A stretch of 64,000 bases of DNA from CAVYGM01 sp963768025 (GCA_963768025.1 CAVYGM010000019.1:124001-188000); one strand, 5' to 3'; counted from the stretch's first letter, positions 1 to 10,409 are shown. Made by a program: numbers and translations. The notes: generated by a model from the letters alone, not told the origin.

Positions 1-842
1 AACTTGATGCCCTGGCCCACCTCTCCATCGAAGGCATTGGCCCATACCGTCCGATTTTCGTCCGCTCGAATCAGTTCCACGCTCACGTGCAGATTTTGCG
101 CCTGCGACAGCACGGTTCCCGTCAATAAGTAACGCACGCCCAGCTCCTCGGCGATCTGCGACAAGTTTTTGGGGGAATTCTGAAAAAGAACCGTCGAGGT
201 CTTCGAAATGACAATAATTTGTTCCAGTGAGGTGAGCGAGGCGTGTACCTGGTCGCGAAGCCCGCCGGCCAGCAGGCTGTCGGCCGCATCGCCCCGGTAA
301 GTAAAGGGAAGGATGGCAATGGACGCCTCCCCCACCCGATCCTCTCGCACCGACGGGTGCAGGTACACGTACAAGCCAATCGCTACGGCCAGCAGCAGCC
401 CCGCCCCCATCCCCCATATCCAGGGCAGCCAGCGCGAGGGCATGGGAGCTCCGGGTAGCTCTTCGAGGGCCTCTTCCGGCTCTTCGGGCGTAAGGCTTTC
501 GAGCAGAGTCGGTGGCGCAGGGAGCTGCCTCCGGTATTCGGTAGGGCTCAGGCCAAACTCCTGCGTAAAGTACTTGGTGAAGGTCTGGGGGCTATCTATC
601 CCCACGGCATCGGTAACTTCCAGAATCCGCAGGTCGGTTCCTTGCAGTAGTTCACGGGCTTTTTCCAGCCGACACCGACGAATGTACAGGGAAAGGGTGA
701 GGCCACTTTGCTCCTTTACAAGCCGCGAGAGTTGCGACCGGCTCATGCCCAGCTCGCGGCATAGGTCCATGATGGAGTAGTCAGGCTTATCAAGATGTTG
801 ATACAGTAAGTGGACAAACCGGTCGAACTGTCTTTTCTCCAT
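1..842 (-). CDS. Membrane-anchored AraC-type regulator with FlgO/TolB-like periplasmic domain (partial)
   Basis: The gene runs off the left edge; 280 residues are visible from an ATG at 842. Residues about 1-110 are an AraC-family double helix-turn-helix placed at the N-terminus: a CRELGMSRSQLSRLVKE helix-turn-helix, then a second one ending in the family-typical FGLSPTEYRRQ. An acidic linker (about 115-137) follows, then one transmembrane helix (about 142-160, GMGAGLLLAVAIGLYVYL). The rest resembles the FlgO/adenylate-cyclase-associated TolB N-terminal-like domain (SIAILPFTYRGDAADSLLAGG, then LGVRYLLTGTVL). The layout implies a cytoplasmic DNA-binding head and an extracytoplasmic sensor, that is, a one-component transmembrane regulator. 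The AraC part and TM helix are clear. The sensor name comes from family memory, and its ligand and target genes are unknown. No co-oriented upstream gene is near. Confidence 0.82.
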   Translation of the reverse strand, partial: MEKRQFDRFVHLLYQHLDKPDYSIMDLCRELGMSRSQLSRLVKEQSGLTLSLYIRRCRLEKARELLQGTDLRILEVTDAVGIDSPQTFTKYFTQEFGLSPTEYRRQLPAPPTLLESLTPEEPEEALEELPGAPMPSRWLPWIWGMGAGLLLAVAIGLYVYLHPSVREDRVGEASIAILPFTYRGDAADSLLAGGLRDQVHASLTSLEQIIVISKTSTVLFQNSPKNLSQIAEELGVRYLLTGTVLSQAQNLHVSVELIRADENRTVWANAFDGEVGQGIK

Positions 843-1116
843 AGCGTGTGAATAATACTACCGGTATCGAATACCTGGGTAATTTTTCGGGAAACCGTTG
901 GCCCGGAATCAGGTGCCTACTTGTGTAAAAAAAAATCCTTCTTTTGGGAAAGATACATTTTTTTCCAAACTACTTCCCTCTCTACCAACGTTGTCCAGGC
1001 CAGCTTGCCCCTGAGGATAGTTTTTTGCCATGTTTGGAAATATTCCGTTGCCTCTAAATCCAGGTTGATGGGAGCGGGGATGCATACTGTATAAAAACGT
1101 CGGATGAAGGATCCCC

Positions 1117-1149
1117 AAACAAAAATGGGCGGTCCCAGTGGAACCGCCC
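1117..1149 (-). terminator. Rho-independent terminator
   Basis: Inverted repeat GGGCGGT (1127-1133) and ACCGCCC (1143-1149) with a 9-base loop. Read on the minus strand it is followed by ATTTTTGTTT. It lies downstream of the minus-strand gene pair ending at 1271. The rest of 843-1270 shows no gene I can support. Confidence 0.65.
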
Positions 1150-1270
1150 GTTCAAAACCAACCGGTGCGAAAGGCACGCGGTTTTCACCAAAAAATTGAT
1201 CATCCCGTTGAGTAAATGTCTTTAGTATGCGTGAGTGCCGACGGTGGAGGGCCTTTTGCGAGGTACCTTT

Positions 1271-1519
1271 CTACGCCTGCACCATCCGAATGCTCAGGAC
1301 AAAAAGCAACATGAACAGAAAGGCCAGGGCATAAAGCGTTCTGACGAGCTTTTTCACAGGATCGCTCTTGGACACGATGGACCCCAAGCTGCCTGCGCTT
1401 GAACGGTCAGGTACGACGATCTTGATCGTCCGGTTGCCAGGGATAGGGTCAAACATCCGTTTTTTTACCAGGTATTCATTACTTTTTTCTTTCTCAATGT
1501 CGTTTTGGCGTGTGTTCAT
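1271..1519 (-). CDS. Small single-pass membrane protein, hypothetical
   Basis: 82 residues. The N-terminal 60 are charged and polar, rich in Lys and Asp. Residues about 60-77 (LVRTLYALAFLFMLLFVL) form one transmembrane helix, so this would be a tail-anchored or C-terminally anchored inner-membrane protein. It begins 51 bases after the stop of the upstream lipoprotein gene on the same strand and is followed by a terminator, so the two probably form a short operon. I do not recognise a family. Confidence 0.5.
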   Translation of the reverse strand: MNTRQNDIEKEKSNEYLVKKRMFDPIPGNRTIKIVVPDRSSAGSLGSIVSKSDPVKKLVRTLYALAFLFMLLFVLSIRMVQA

Positions 1520-1570
1520 AGCGTGAGCATAGGGTCAGGTTTTTATATTAAATCAGTGGAATGGAAGTGC

Positions 1571-2080
1571 TTACATCATCGGTTGAAAGTCGTACAGGCG
1601 ATCAATGAGTTTTTGTTCGTTGAAATGCAGCCACAGACACCCAGGCCGCTCTACCTCGCGGCCCGAAACATAGGTAATCCGCTGCCGAAATAGGACTGGT
1701 ACATACACGCCGGGGAGGTCGGCCAGGGGCAGCTCCTGCGCGCAGTGCAGCGGGATAATGCTGAACCGGGAGAGGTGTATTCCCTGCACCTGACGATACT
1801 TTTTCCAGGCCGACCAATGCGATACTACGGCCGTTTTTCCCCGGAGCAACACCAGGCTGTCCCCCACCGGAAGGTGATATTCTACATTCCCGGCCAGCAA
1901 TTGCGCCCAGGCTTCCAACTGAAAATCGGCTTGGTAGGTAACGGCTTTCTGGGCTAGTACGGCAAATTGGGAAGACGCCACGGCGTAGGCTTCTGGGCGG
2001 GCAGGTGGTGCCTGCTCTGTATTTACACAGGCAGAAACCCCAAAAGCAAGCAGGATAAAGAGGCGCACCGGGTACAGCAT
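1571..2080 (-). CDS. Putative lipoprotein with NTF2/SnoaL-like character
   Basis: 169 residues. A signal peptide of about 17 residues ends in a lipobox (FGVSAC), so the mature protein should be lipidated at Cys18. The body (an AVLAQKAVTYQADFQLEAWAQL helix, then strands with VGDSLVLLRGKTAV and a conserved-looking W) resembles small NTF2/SnoaL-type proteins in layout, but I see no decisive motif. A reading frame on the same strand with no signal peptide overlaps it and was discarded in its favour. It is the first gene of a likely two-gene unit with the small membrane protein at 1271-1519. Function unknown. Confidence 0.6.
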   Translation of the reverse strand: MLYPVRLFILLAFGVSACVNTEQAPPARPEAYAVASSQFAVLAQKAVTYQADFQLEAWAQLLAGNVEYHLPVGDSLVLLRGKTAVVSHWSAWKKYRQVQGIHLSRFSIIPLHCAQELPLADLPGVYVPVLFRQRITYVSGREVERPGCLWLHFNEQKLIDRLYDFQPMM

Positions 2081-2341
2081 TCGATTCTCGGGCTAGGGTT
2101 TCGAAACATGATGCTGCCAAGGTAGGGGGCAAAGGCCTGAGGCGTGTTTGACTATTTGGCCAAAAACTTAGAAAAAAACTTAGAAATTTTGAAAAACTCT
2201 CTTTCTGACCACGCAGGGCCCGAAAGTGGACACTCAGCGAGTTACCTCCCCCGCAGCGAGCAACCTAAGAAGGTCGAATATGGATGTGACCAAGGTATGT
2301 TTTGAAGGTACCCTTTCGGATCACGCGGGGTAAATGGTCAC

Positions 2342-2375
2342 AAAAAAGCGGGTAGTTCCCGAAGAAACTACCCGC
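2342..2375 (-). terminator. Strong rho-independent terminator of carB
   Basis: A perfect 10-bp stem, GCGGGTAGTT (2348-2357) with AACTACCCGC (2366-2375), and an 8-base loop. On the minus strand it runs straight into TTTTTT, 36 bases after the carB stop. The stretch from 2081 to 2341 holds no supported gene, only AT-rich sequence with two AAACTTAGAAA copies. Confidence 0.9.
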
Positions 2376-2410
2376 CAAAAAAATCAAACTCAATTAGAAG
2401 TCGACAGACC

Positions 2411-5255
2411 TTACCGGCTCATGTACATGTTCCGCTCGCCGTAAACTTTCTGAAAAAATTCATCCTGTAAATCGTCGATGAAATAGATGCCCTCGCCCGT
2501 AGACTTCATTTCAGGACCTAGCTCCTTGTTGACGTTCGGGAATTTATTGAACGAAAACACCGGAATCTTAATAGCCCAGCCTTTCTTGACGGGATTGAAC
2601 GTCAGGTCAGATACCTTCTTGTCGCCCAGCATCAGCTTGGTGGCGTAGTTGACATAAGGTTCCTGGTAGGCTTTGCAGATGAAAGGTACCGTGCGGGAAG
2701 CACGGGGGTTGGCTTCAATCACGTATACTACTCCGTTCTTTATGGCAAACTGCACATTGAGCAGTCCCTTCACCCCCATGGCCAGGGCGATGCGCCGGGT
2801 ATATTCCTCCACTTTCTGAATCTCGTCTTCACTCATGTCGAAGGGAGGCAGGGCGGCATGGGAATCACCAGAGTGGATACCCGCGGGCTCGATATGCTCC
2901 ATGACCCCGATGATGTAGGCCTCTTCGCCGTCGCTGATGGCGTCGGCTTCGGCCTCAATGGCCCCTTCCAGGAAGTGATCGAGCAGGATGTTGTTGTCGG
3001 GAATATCGTGTAGAATCTTCACCACGTGCTGTTCCAGTTCCTGCTCGTTGATCACGATTTTCATGCTTTGTCCACCGAGTACGTAGCTGGGACGAACCAG
3101 CAATGGAAAGCCCAGGGTACGCGACAGCTCCACGGCGGCGTCGGACGTACGTACCGTACCAAACTTGGGATAGGGAATATCCAGCTCACGCAGCAGGTTG
3201 GAGAAGCGTCCGCGGTCTTCGGCCAGATCCAGGGCCTGGTAACTGGTACCAATGATTTTGATGCCGTATTTCTCAAACTTCTCGGCCATTTTCAGAGCCG
3301 TCTGTCCACCCAGCTGCACGATGACGCCCTCGGGTTTTTCGTGCTCAATGATGTCAAATACGTGTTCCCAGAACACCGGCTCAAAGTACAGCTTATCCGA
3401 AATATCCGGGTCGGTGGATACCGTCTCGGGGTTGCAGTTGATCATGATGGTTTCGTAGCCCAGCCTCTTTGGCGGCCAGTACCCCGTGTACGCAGGAGTA
3501 GTCGAACTCGATCCCTTGCCCGATGCGGTTGGGGCCGGAGCCCAACACCACGATTTTTTTCTTATCGCTAACGATGGATTCGTTGTCAGGATTTTCCTGC
3601 GAAGTATTAAAGGTAGAATAGTAGTAGGGCGTTTTGGCCTCGAACTCGGCCGCACAGGTATCCACGCACTTGTACACCCGCTTGATTCCCATCTCTTTGC
3701 GCCGCTCGTACACTCTGCTTTCCTTTTCCCCCAACAGGTGGGCGATTTGCCGGTCCGCGTAGCCCTTTTGCTTGGCTTCCAACAGCAGCTCTTTGGGGAT
3801 CGTTTCCAGTTCGTACTTCTCTATTCTGTGTTCCAGTTCAATCAATTCCTCTATCTGACGCAGGAACCACGGGTCTATTTTGGTCAGGTTCTGGATGGAT
3901 TTGAACGAAAGGCCGATCTTGAAGGCATCGTAGATGTGGAACAACCGGTCCCAGCTCGGATGCGCCAGGCTGTACTTGATTTTTTCCTGGTCGCGAACCT
4001 CCCGACCGTCGGCACCAAGACCGTTGCGGCGGATTTCGAGCGATTGACAAGCCTTCTGCAAGGCTTCCTGGAAGTTCCGGCCAATGCCCATGGCCTCTCC
4101 TACCGACTTCATTTGCAAGCCCAGGGAGCGGTCGGCACCCTGGAATTTATCAAAATTCCAGCGGGGTACCTTCACAATCACGTAGTCAATACTAGGCTCG
4201 AAGAAAGCCGAGGTAGTGCCCGTGATGGGGTTAATCAGTTCGTCGAGGTTGTAGCCAATGGCCATTTTGGCGGCGATTTTGGCGATGGGGTAGCCCGTAG
4301 CCTTGGACGCCAGCGCCGAGGAACGCGACACGCGGGGGTTGATCTCGATCACGATGATCTGGTCGTTTTCGGGGTTGACCGAGAACTGAATGTTACAGCC
4401 CCCTGCGAATGACCCAATGCCCGCCATACACCGGATAGCCAGGTCGCGCATTTGTTGGTAGAGCGTATCGGGTAGCGTCATGGCCGGGGCTACGGTGATG
4501 CTGTCGCCGGTATGGACGCCCATCGGATCGAAGTTCTCGATGGAACAAATGATGATGAAGTTTCCCTTGCCGTCGCGCAGCAGTTCCAGCTCGTATTCCT
4601 TCCAGCCCATCACGCTTTGCTCTACCAGTACCTCGTGGACCGGAGAGGCGTGCAGGCCGTTGGTGAGGGCACGGTCAAATTCCTCGGGCTTATCCACAAA
4701 CCCGCCACCCGTACCTCCGAGCGTATACGAGGGCCGAATCACCAGCGGAAATCCAATTTCCTGCGCAATTTCTTTGCCTTCCAGGAAGGAGCGGGCCACG
4801 CGTCCTTTACAGACATTAGCCCCCAGTTCCAGCATTTTAAGGCGAAACTTCTCGCGGTCTTCGGTGGTTTCGATGGCCTTGATGTCTACCCCAATGATAT
4901 CCACATTGTATTTTTTCCAAATACCCGCCTTTTCACAGTCAATCGCTAAATTTAACGCCGTCTGGCCACCCATGGTTGGCAAAACGGCGTCAATTGGTTT
5001 TCCGGCGGCTTTATGCTTTTCCAGAATCTGGAGGATGTACTTTTTCTCCAACGGAAGCAGATACACGAAATCGGCGTTGATGGGGTCCGTCATGATCGTG
5101 GCCGGGTTGGAGTTAATGAGGCTTACCTCTATACCCTCTTCACGGAGCGATCGGGCCGCCTGCGATCCGGCATAATCGAATTCGCAGGCCTGGCCTATGA
5201 CAATGGGACCTGAACCAATAATGAGAACAGACTTGATATTTGGATTTTTTGGCAC
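2411..5255 (-). CDS. carB: Carbamoyl-phosphate synthase large subunit (one frameshift)
   Basis: Makes carbamoyl phosphate from bicarbonate, ammonia (tunnelled from CarA) and two ATP for arginine and pyrimidine synthesis; cytoplasmic. The first ATP-grasp half starts SVLIIGSGPIVIGQ and contains PSYTLGGTGGGF; the second half has VLGSGPNRIGQGIEFDY and PSYVLGGQSM. One extra base in the CCC at 3459-3461 splits the frame. Removing it joins AAKEAG to YETIMINCNPE and gives 947 residues. I chose the GTG at 5255 because the conserved N-terminus follows at once; a TTG at 5327 would add 24 unconserved residues. The protein ends right after the second synthetase half, so the C-terminal allosteric MGS-like domain of the roughly 1073-residue E. 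coli enzyme is absent. carA is not adjacent. Decay of this gene would be costly, which points to a sequencing error. Confidence 0.95.
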
Positions 5256-5557
5256 AGTAGTAAAGGAATTTTTGAAAATGTAGTATGATGGTTTCGCTGC
5301 CTTTTTGAGTTCTTCCCTTCGTTTCAACCCCCAGAATTACAGGAGTTGGACGAGGGGTAGGCCCAAAAATTCCACAAAGTTAATGCACATAACCGGAAAA
5401 GGACAGCTAAAATGTAAAAAAGCCGAAAAACGGGGCGCTATCAGCCTCTGCCTCTGCTCTTTCGGATTACATACTAGTCGGATTGGGAATGAGTGTAGGA
5501 AGGCAGCCAGCCCGTTGAGACTCCCACCTCCATCCTACCCACTGGCTTTTTTCTGAT

Positions 5558-7252
5558 CTATCGGGATTCTCGGGCTTTCAACAGCATTTGGGCGGCTTCC
5601 TGTCCGTTGCCTGGTGGGGGGGCATTGCGGGTGAAATACTTGCCCCCTGGTTTTATTATCGAAAAAGAAGGGGTAGCCAGGGGGTTGATTTTAAATAACA
5701 CCTGAACCGCCTGGTCATCTCCCAGGAACAGATGCACCCCTTTCAGCTTATTACGAACGATGTACTTTTTCCAAAGATCCTGGCTATCCACCAGTTCCAT
5801 GTTGGGCAAATGGATGTACAGAAACTCCACATCGGCGGGTAGCTGGGCCCGCAGAGCCGGTGCATACAGAATTTCATTCCGGCTATTTTCATCAAATAAA
5901 TTCCATTTGATGAGGTACAGGGTTTTGTCCTTGTATAGGTCCAGCACTTTGTTCAGCCAATCTTTCCCGTTTTCATTGGTTTGCGACAGCCAAATCCCAC
6001 TGAGCACTTCGGTTGGACTCGAACTCAGATCAGTCCGCTTTTGAACCAGCCGAATGTAGGTACTGTCTTTTGCTTCCAGCTGGTATAGTTCGTCCAGCGA
6101 TTGGCCAATGGCAGGCTCGGTAATTTTTTCACGGACGTGGCGATACAACAACTTTTGTTCGTCCAGCGAAAGCTGGACGAATTGCTGAATCAAGGCCCGC
6201 GCATTCAGCAGGCCCGCCGTGGCCTGGTCAAACTCCTTGGTGTTGGCCACTTCTTTTTTTTCCAGCGTGGTCACCAGATCCAGAGTTCGGCGGTTGCGGC
6301 GATAAAGTAAGGCCAAAAATTCCAGCCCTTCCGTCGTGGTGCTTTTTTCCCGGATGACCACATCGAGGCGGTCGGCTTCCACAGCCGATAGGGGCCGGGT
6401 GTATTCTTTTAGAAGAGCCGCCATTTTCTCAACGGAAAGCGTCTTGCTCTGGTTTGGATTCAGGTAAGAGTACTGGTCAAATACCCGGTCGGCGTAGTCG
6501 CCGAGACGGATCATCCACTGTACCCTCTGGAAGGTCATGGTACCCTGCAGCAGGCGGCTGAGGCTGTCCTTGCTATTTTGCTCTACGGAGGTATCGTTGA
6601 TCAGGGCGTACTCGTACAGCGCCGCCAGCTGCTCGTCGGCGATGATGGTCTCTACCCAGGCCCGCAACACGGGCGACAGCCCCTCTTTTTGAGAAATAGG
6701 GAGCAGGGCCGATTTCCGTAACTCGGCGCGGCGGTCGAGCAACCGACGGGCTTCCGCGGGGCTCGATCCCCACAAGGTAGCAAAGAAGCTCTCCCCGTAC
6801 CGTTTGTTTTCTTTCAGCAGCCTCCCCTCCTCCATTACGTACTGCATGTATTGGTTGTTGGCCTGGGCATTGACGCCGGCGAAGTAAAATAGCCGCCTGG
6901 CTTTGAACATGGAGTCGGCATCAAAGGATACCTGCAGATTACCAGGGGCGGCGAGGAAAGTGGTGAAAATTTTCCCACCGTAGTCAAGGTACACCTCTTC
7001 GCGAGGAAAAATCAACGGCATGGATACTTTGAAACTGCCATCGGCTTGGATGAGCGCCTGGCGGGTCAGCTCCGACTGGGGCTGCAACAGGTTGTTTCGG
7101 GTGAAGGTGATAACGGGTGCCTCCCGGTACAGGGCCGAGGTGAGGTTCAGGATTCGTCCGCTGATAAGGACGGAATCGGGCTGAGCGTAGCCCTGTACAC
7201 TACTCAATAGGACCAATGTTGCTAACAAACAGGCATATCTTCTCATCTTCAT
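5558..7252 (-). CDS. Exported thioredoxin-fold-like protein without CXXC
   Basis: 564 residues with a signal peptide (MKMRRYACLLATLVLLSSVQGYAQ). The N-terminal 100 residues form a beta-rich segment of the DUF4369 kind seen in Bacteroidota TlpA-like proteins (ISGRILNLTS, then ADGSFKVSMPL). A long helical middle region (about 130-400) follows. The C-terminal 150 residues have the order of a thioredoxin domain (DKTLYLIKWNLF, LPADVEFLYIHLPN, then INPLATPSFSIIKPGGKY with the cis-Pro). The redox site normally seen as WCxxC is replaced by NLFDENS, so disulfide exchange is unlikely. It lies 45 bases downstream of nuoC on the same strand. Role unknown; a binding or scaffold role is an inference. Confidence 0.65.
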   Translation of the reverse strand: MKMRRYACLLATLVLLSSVQGYAQPDSVLISGRILNLTSALYREAPVITFTRNNLLQPQSELTRQALIQADGSFKVSMPLIFPREEVYLDYGGKIFTTFLAAPGNLQVSFDADSMFKARRLFYFAGVNAQANNQYMQYVMEEGRLLKENKRYGESFFATLWGSSPAEARRLLDRRAELRKSALLPISQKEGLSPVLRAWVETIIADEQLAALYEYALINDTSVEQNSKDSLSRLLQGTMTFQRVQWMIRLGDYADRVFDQYSYLNPNQSKTLSVEKMAALLKEYTRPLSAVEADRLDVVIREKSTTTEGLEFLALLYRRNRRTLDLVTTLEKKEVANTKEFDQATAGLLNARALIQQFVQLSLDEQKLLYRHVREKITEPAIGQSLDELYQLEAKDSTYIRLVQKRTDLSSSPTEVLSGIWLSQTNENGKDWLNKVLDLYKDKTLYLIKWNLFDENSRNEILYAPALRAQLPADVEFLYIHLPNMELVDSQDLWKKYIVRNKLKGVHLFLGDDQAVQVLFKINPLATPSFSIIKPGGKYFTRNAPPPGNGQEAAQMLLKARESR

Positions 7253-7297
7253 ATTTTTCAGGCAATTCAGGTTTAGGAGTAATTTTGGTTGGCAGGC

Positions 7298-7825
7298 CTA
7301 TGACGGGTCGGGACGGGTGCGATCTTCGTACTTCACCCTGATCCCATGGTACAATTCCTGTTCCTGATAATCTTTCCGCAGCGGATGCCCCTCCCAGTCG
7401 GCTGGGAGCAGGATGCGGCGCAGATCGGGATGGCCTTCAAAGAAGATCCCCAGCAAATCGTAGGCCTCGCGTTCGTGCCAGTCAGCGGTACGCCAGAGGT
7501 GCGACAGCGTCGGGACGGCGGGCAAAGGCTCATGGGGTTGGTTTCGAACTACCACCACTTTGAGTATCAGCGAATGGTGGTAAGGAATGGAGTAAAAATG
7601 ATAGAGTACCTCCATGGTACCTAGTTCGGGGCCATTGTCCAGGGCCGTGAGGTTGGCCAAGTGATCGAAATACAACCGCTCGTCGCGAAAAAGAAAATCG
7701 GCGATTTCGGCCAATCGGCTGGCTGGCACCACCAGAAACGGCTGGGGCACGTTTTCGACGGCCTCCGTCACCACTCCTTCGCCAAAGTGTCCGGTTAGTA
7801 GATAGTTGATGTCTTTGAAGTTCAT
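7298..7825 (-). CDS. nuoC: NADH-quinone oxidoreductase subunit C
   Basis: 175 residues, matching the 30-kDa subunit of complex I. It helps form the peripheral arm that carries electrons from NADH to quinone at the inner membrane. The family signature is clear near the C-terminus: WHEREAYDLLGIFFEGHPDL followed by RRILLPADWEGHPLRKDY. Length is normal for a stand-alone NuoC with no NuoD fusion. The expected partner nuoD is not downstream; a thioredoxin-fold protein gene is. nuoB lies on the same strand but 4.2 kb upstream, with unrelated genes between. Confidence 0.95.
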   Translation of the reverse strand: MNFKDINYLLTGHFGEGVVTEAVENVPQPFLVVPASRLAEIADFLFRDERLYFDHLANLTALDNGPELGTMEVLYHFYSIPYHHSLILKVVVVRNQPHEPLPAVPTLSHLWRTADWHEREAYDLLGIFFEGHPDLRRILLPADWEGHPLRKDYQEQELYHGIRVKYEDRTRPDPS

Positions 7826-8030
7826 AGCGCAAAGGTACTAAATTACACACGTATTTGGATTTGGTGCGGCCCGGGCGGTTCAGGCGATAAGGAAGCAGCC
7901 TATCAGTCGTGAAGAAGTGGGCACCGGTACCGTACCTGTATGAATTATGTATCATTTGATAGGATTTCCTTTGAAGAAAGCTCCACTATTCTTACTTTAA
8001 TCAGACCATTCGAACCCCTACCTCCCTTCT

Positions 8031-10409
8031 ATGGACCTAAGCTCAAAAAACCTCAGCCGCCGACTAAGCCAACTTACCGCCATCCTGAAAGCATCCTGGA
8101 TCAGTATCCTAATCATTGTCATCATTATAGCTCTCACTGCGCTGGATCAGAGCGATACCATCGTGATAGACCTGCTCGATAAGAAGCCCATCAACTTTTT
8201 GCTTTTTGTGAGCCTGGCTATCTTTCTCTCCCTGATTGTTTCCCATTATCCCGTCTACCTCGAGATTAACCGAAGGTCCAATTTGAGCGAAGTACAATGG
8301 CGTCTCAAACCAAAATTCTTCGGATGGGGATTTGTAACGTACGAAGACAGCAGTAGCGAGTTCCCATCAAAATGGGTCAAACATGTGCGCAATTTTTGGG
8401 GGTTGCTACTGCTCGTAGCCATCTTTTACATTTTTCTGGTAGCTCACTCTCGCACCATCGAGCTATTTGTACGTACGGAAGGCGCGGTCAAAATTTGGTT
8501 GATTGCGCAAGTGGTGCTGTACGGAGGGTATTGCGCTGGCTATGTATATATTTATTTTCAAGGCATCTAGGAACAGCTCCCCTGACAGCCTCCGAAAGTT
8601 AGTAATGCTTACCCTGGCCCTTTTTGTGGGTATAGCTATCGTGACCCTGGCCTATACCTACTTTCGCGGGTGGAGCCGCCCTACCTACTGGTGGATGTAC
8701 ACGCTATTTCTTACCGCTGTGCCCCTGTACACCGTAGTACGCCTGTTCCGATCGAGCACTTGGCTAAAAAATGACCTTAAGTTTCTAAAATTCATAGCGT
8801 CCGGTGGATTTCTCAGTATCATCGTAGTGCTGTACGCCCACTTTTATCCTTTCCGCCTCAACCCCCTCGCTCTCCTCCTGGCGCAATTCATCATTCTGTA
8901 CGGCCTGGTAATCATTCCCATCAAACATTACTTTTACTACCGTCAGGCTCAGGTATCCGGACCTAATAAAGGGCGGAGGATTTTCTTCATATGGTTTGTG
9001 CCCGTATACATTCCCGTTTTGCTGGTGTGGGCTTTTATATCGGGTATCATCGGCAATGACCTCCACTTGCTTGAAACCATTAAGGAAGAATAAAGCAGAT
9101 ACCGTGGGATTCACAACGTTTGTTGCATGATTTTGATACCCGTTTTTCCGAAAAGGATACCGTATACTTCATTGCTTCCTTCGGGGGAGGCCTGAAAGCC
9201 AACATCTGGAATCAGCTGATCCTGGATCGGTTAGTTTCTTACAAAGGGACTAATATTCTGAGCAAGACCGTAGCCCTATCGGGCGTATCGGGTGGAGCCA
9301 TCGGCCACGCCGTGTTTACCGGCCTTTACGCCACTGATTCTACCCGAGTGAAACCCCGGCGGGAGAAAATAAGAAAGTTGGGAGAACAAAACTTCCTCAG
9401 CATTGACCTCACCTACCTCCTGGGCCGGGATTTGCTGCTGGAACTAGTGCCCCGCTGGCCAAACCTGGGCAAGGTCAATGATCGGGCCAAATTGGCAATG
9501 CGGGGCTACGATGATTTTGTGGATGGGGAAGTCAGTATGCTCGACAAAACATTCCGCTCGTTTTGGGGTGCCCTATACAAAAAAGAAAAAGCGCTCGGAC
9601 GTTTCTTCCCTGCCATCATCGGCAACAGCGCCGGCACGCACATTCAGCGAGGCATCGCGTGTTCGTTGGTTATGCCCGATACTATTTTTGACAATACCTT
9701 TTACAGTTCCACGGATCTGCTCAGTTTCAAAAACGACGCCACCTCCCTCCCTTTTCTGTATGCGGCCTCCTGCACCAACCGATTCCCGATTTTCAGCCCG
9801 GCGGCCAAGGTGAAAGGAAAAGGGCATTTTATTGACGGAGGGTACTTTGAGAACTCAGGCATGATGAGCCTATTGGATTTTTACAACAGTTTTAAAAAGG
9901 TGTCTAGGTTATTTAAGGAAAATAGAGCCCCTACGGTTGTATTTATTCAGATCTCCAATGGAAAGGAAGAATACCTCAAAAGTCTGCTGTCTGGAAAGCC
10001 AGTCGAAAAAAAGGTGAAGGAGTCGCCCGAATTCTCCTCTATCCTAGGTACCGTGACATCCATCTCGTTTCTACCCTCCTATTTTATGGAGAGAAATGCT
10101 TCGCCTGACCCAAATCTGAAGACCGACTCGTCCCAGGCATATTCCATTCAGATTCATTTGCCCTACTATATTTCCCAAAAGGATATTCAATCGCTTTTCA
10201 AGGCGGATAAGGTATGCCTAGATTCTGCCAGTAAAGAAGCAATCAAACGCAGCAATGAACGTCTAAGGGTAATGGTGGCCTCCAATAGGTATGGTTTCGT
10301 ACAGCCTCCCCTCGCCCGGTTGCTGGGCAAGCAGGCCGTCAACTACATGGAAGCGGCGCTGGCAAGCGAAGAAACCTGGACCGACCTGAACCGGCTACTG
10401 AACAAATAA
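8031..10409 (+). CDS. Membrane-anchored patatin-like phospholipase (two compensating indels)
   Basis: Read as one gene of about 792 residues after removing one T in the run 8555-8558 and restoring one base near 9090. The N-terminal 340 residues hold about eight hydrophobic helices (for example SWISILIIVIIIALTAL, FLLFVSLAIFLSLIV, FWGLLLLVAIFYIFLV). The C-terminal 430 residues are a patatin domain: a glycine-rich ASFGGGLKAN oxyanion segment, the nucleophile elbow GVSGG (Ser about 420) and the dyad aspartate in FIDGGYFENSG (Asp about 602). Serine/aspartate acyl hydrolysis of membrane lipids is the family activity. It could instead be separate TM and lipase genes, but the frames join cleanly and no start fits the lipase part well. 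It diverges from nuoC. Confidence 0.75.

Noticed and set aside
909..1177. Two short minus-strand frames before the first terminator
   Set aside because: They read through the terminator hairpin and show no protein-like features.
1602..2132. Overlapping 176-codon minus-strand frame across the NTF2-like lipoprotein gene
   Set aside because: Arg/Pro/Ala-rich composition, no signal or family; the overlapping frame has a lipobox and globular composition.
3459..3461. Programmed frameshifting as an explanation for the split genes
   Set aside because: Shift sites have no common slippery motif, occur in unrelated families including carB, and are mixed insertions and deletions; sequence error fits better.
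3486..4412. Long plus-strand frames (up to 308 codons) opposite carB
   Set aside because: Antisense shadows of a strongly conserved gene; composition and lack of motifs do not support coding.
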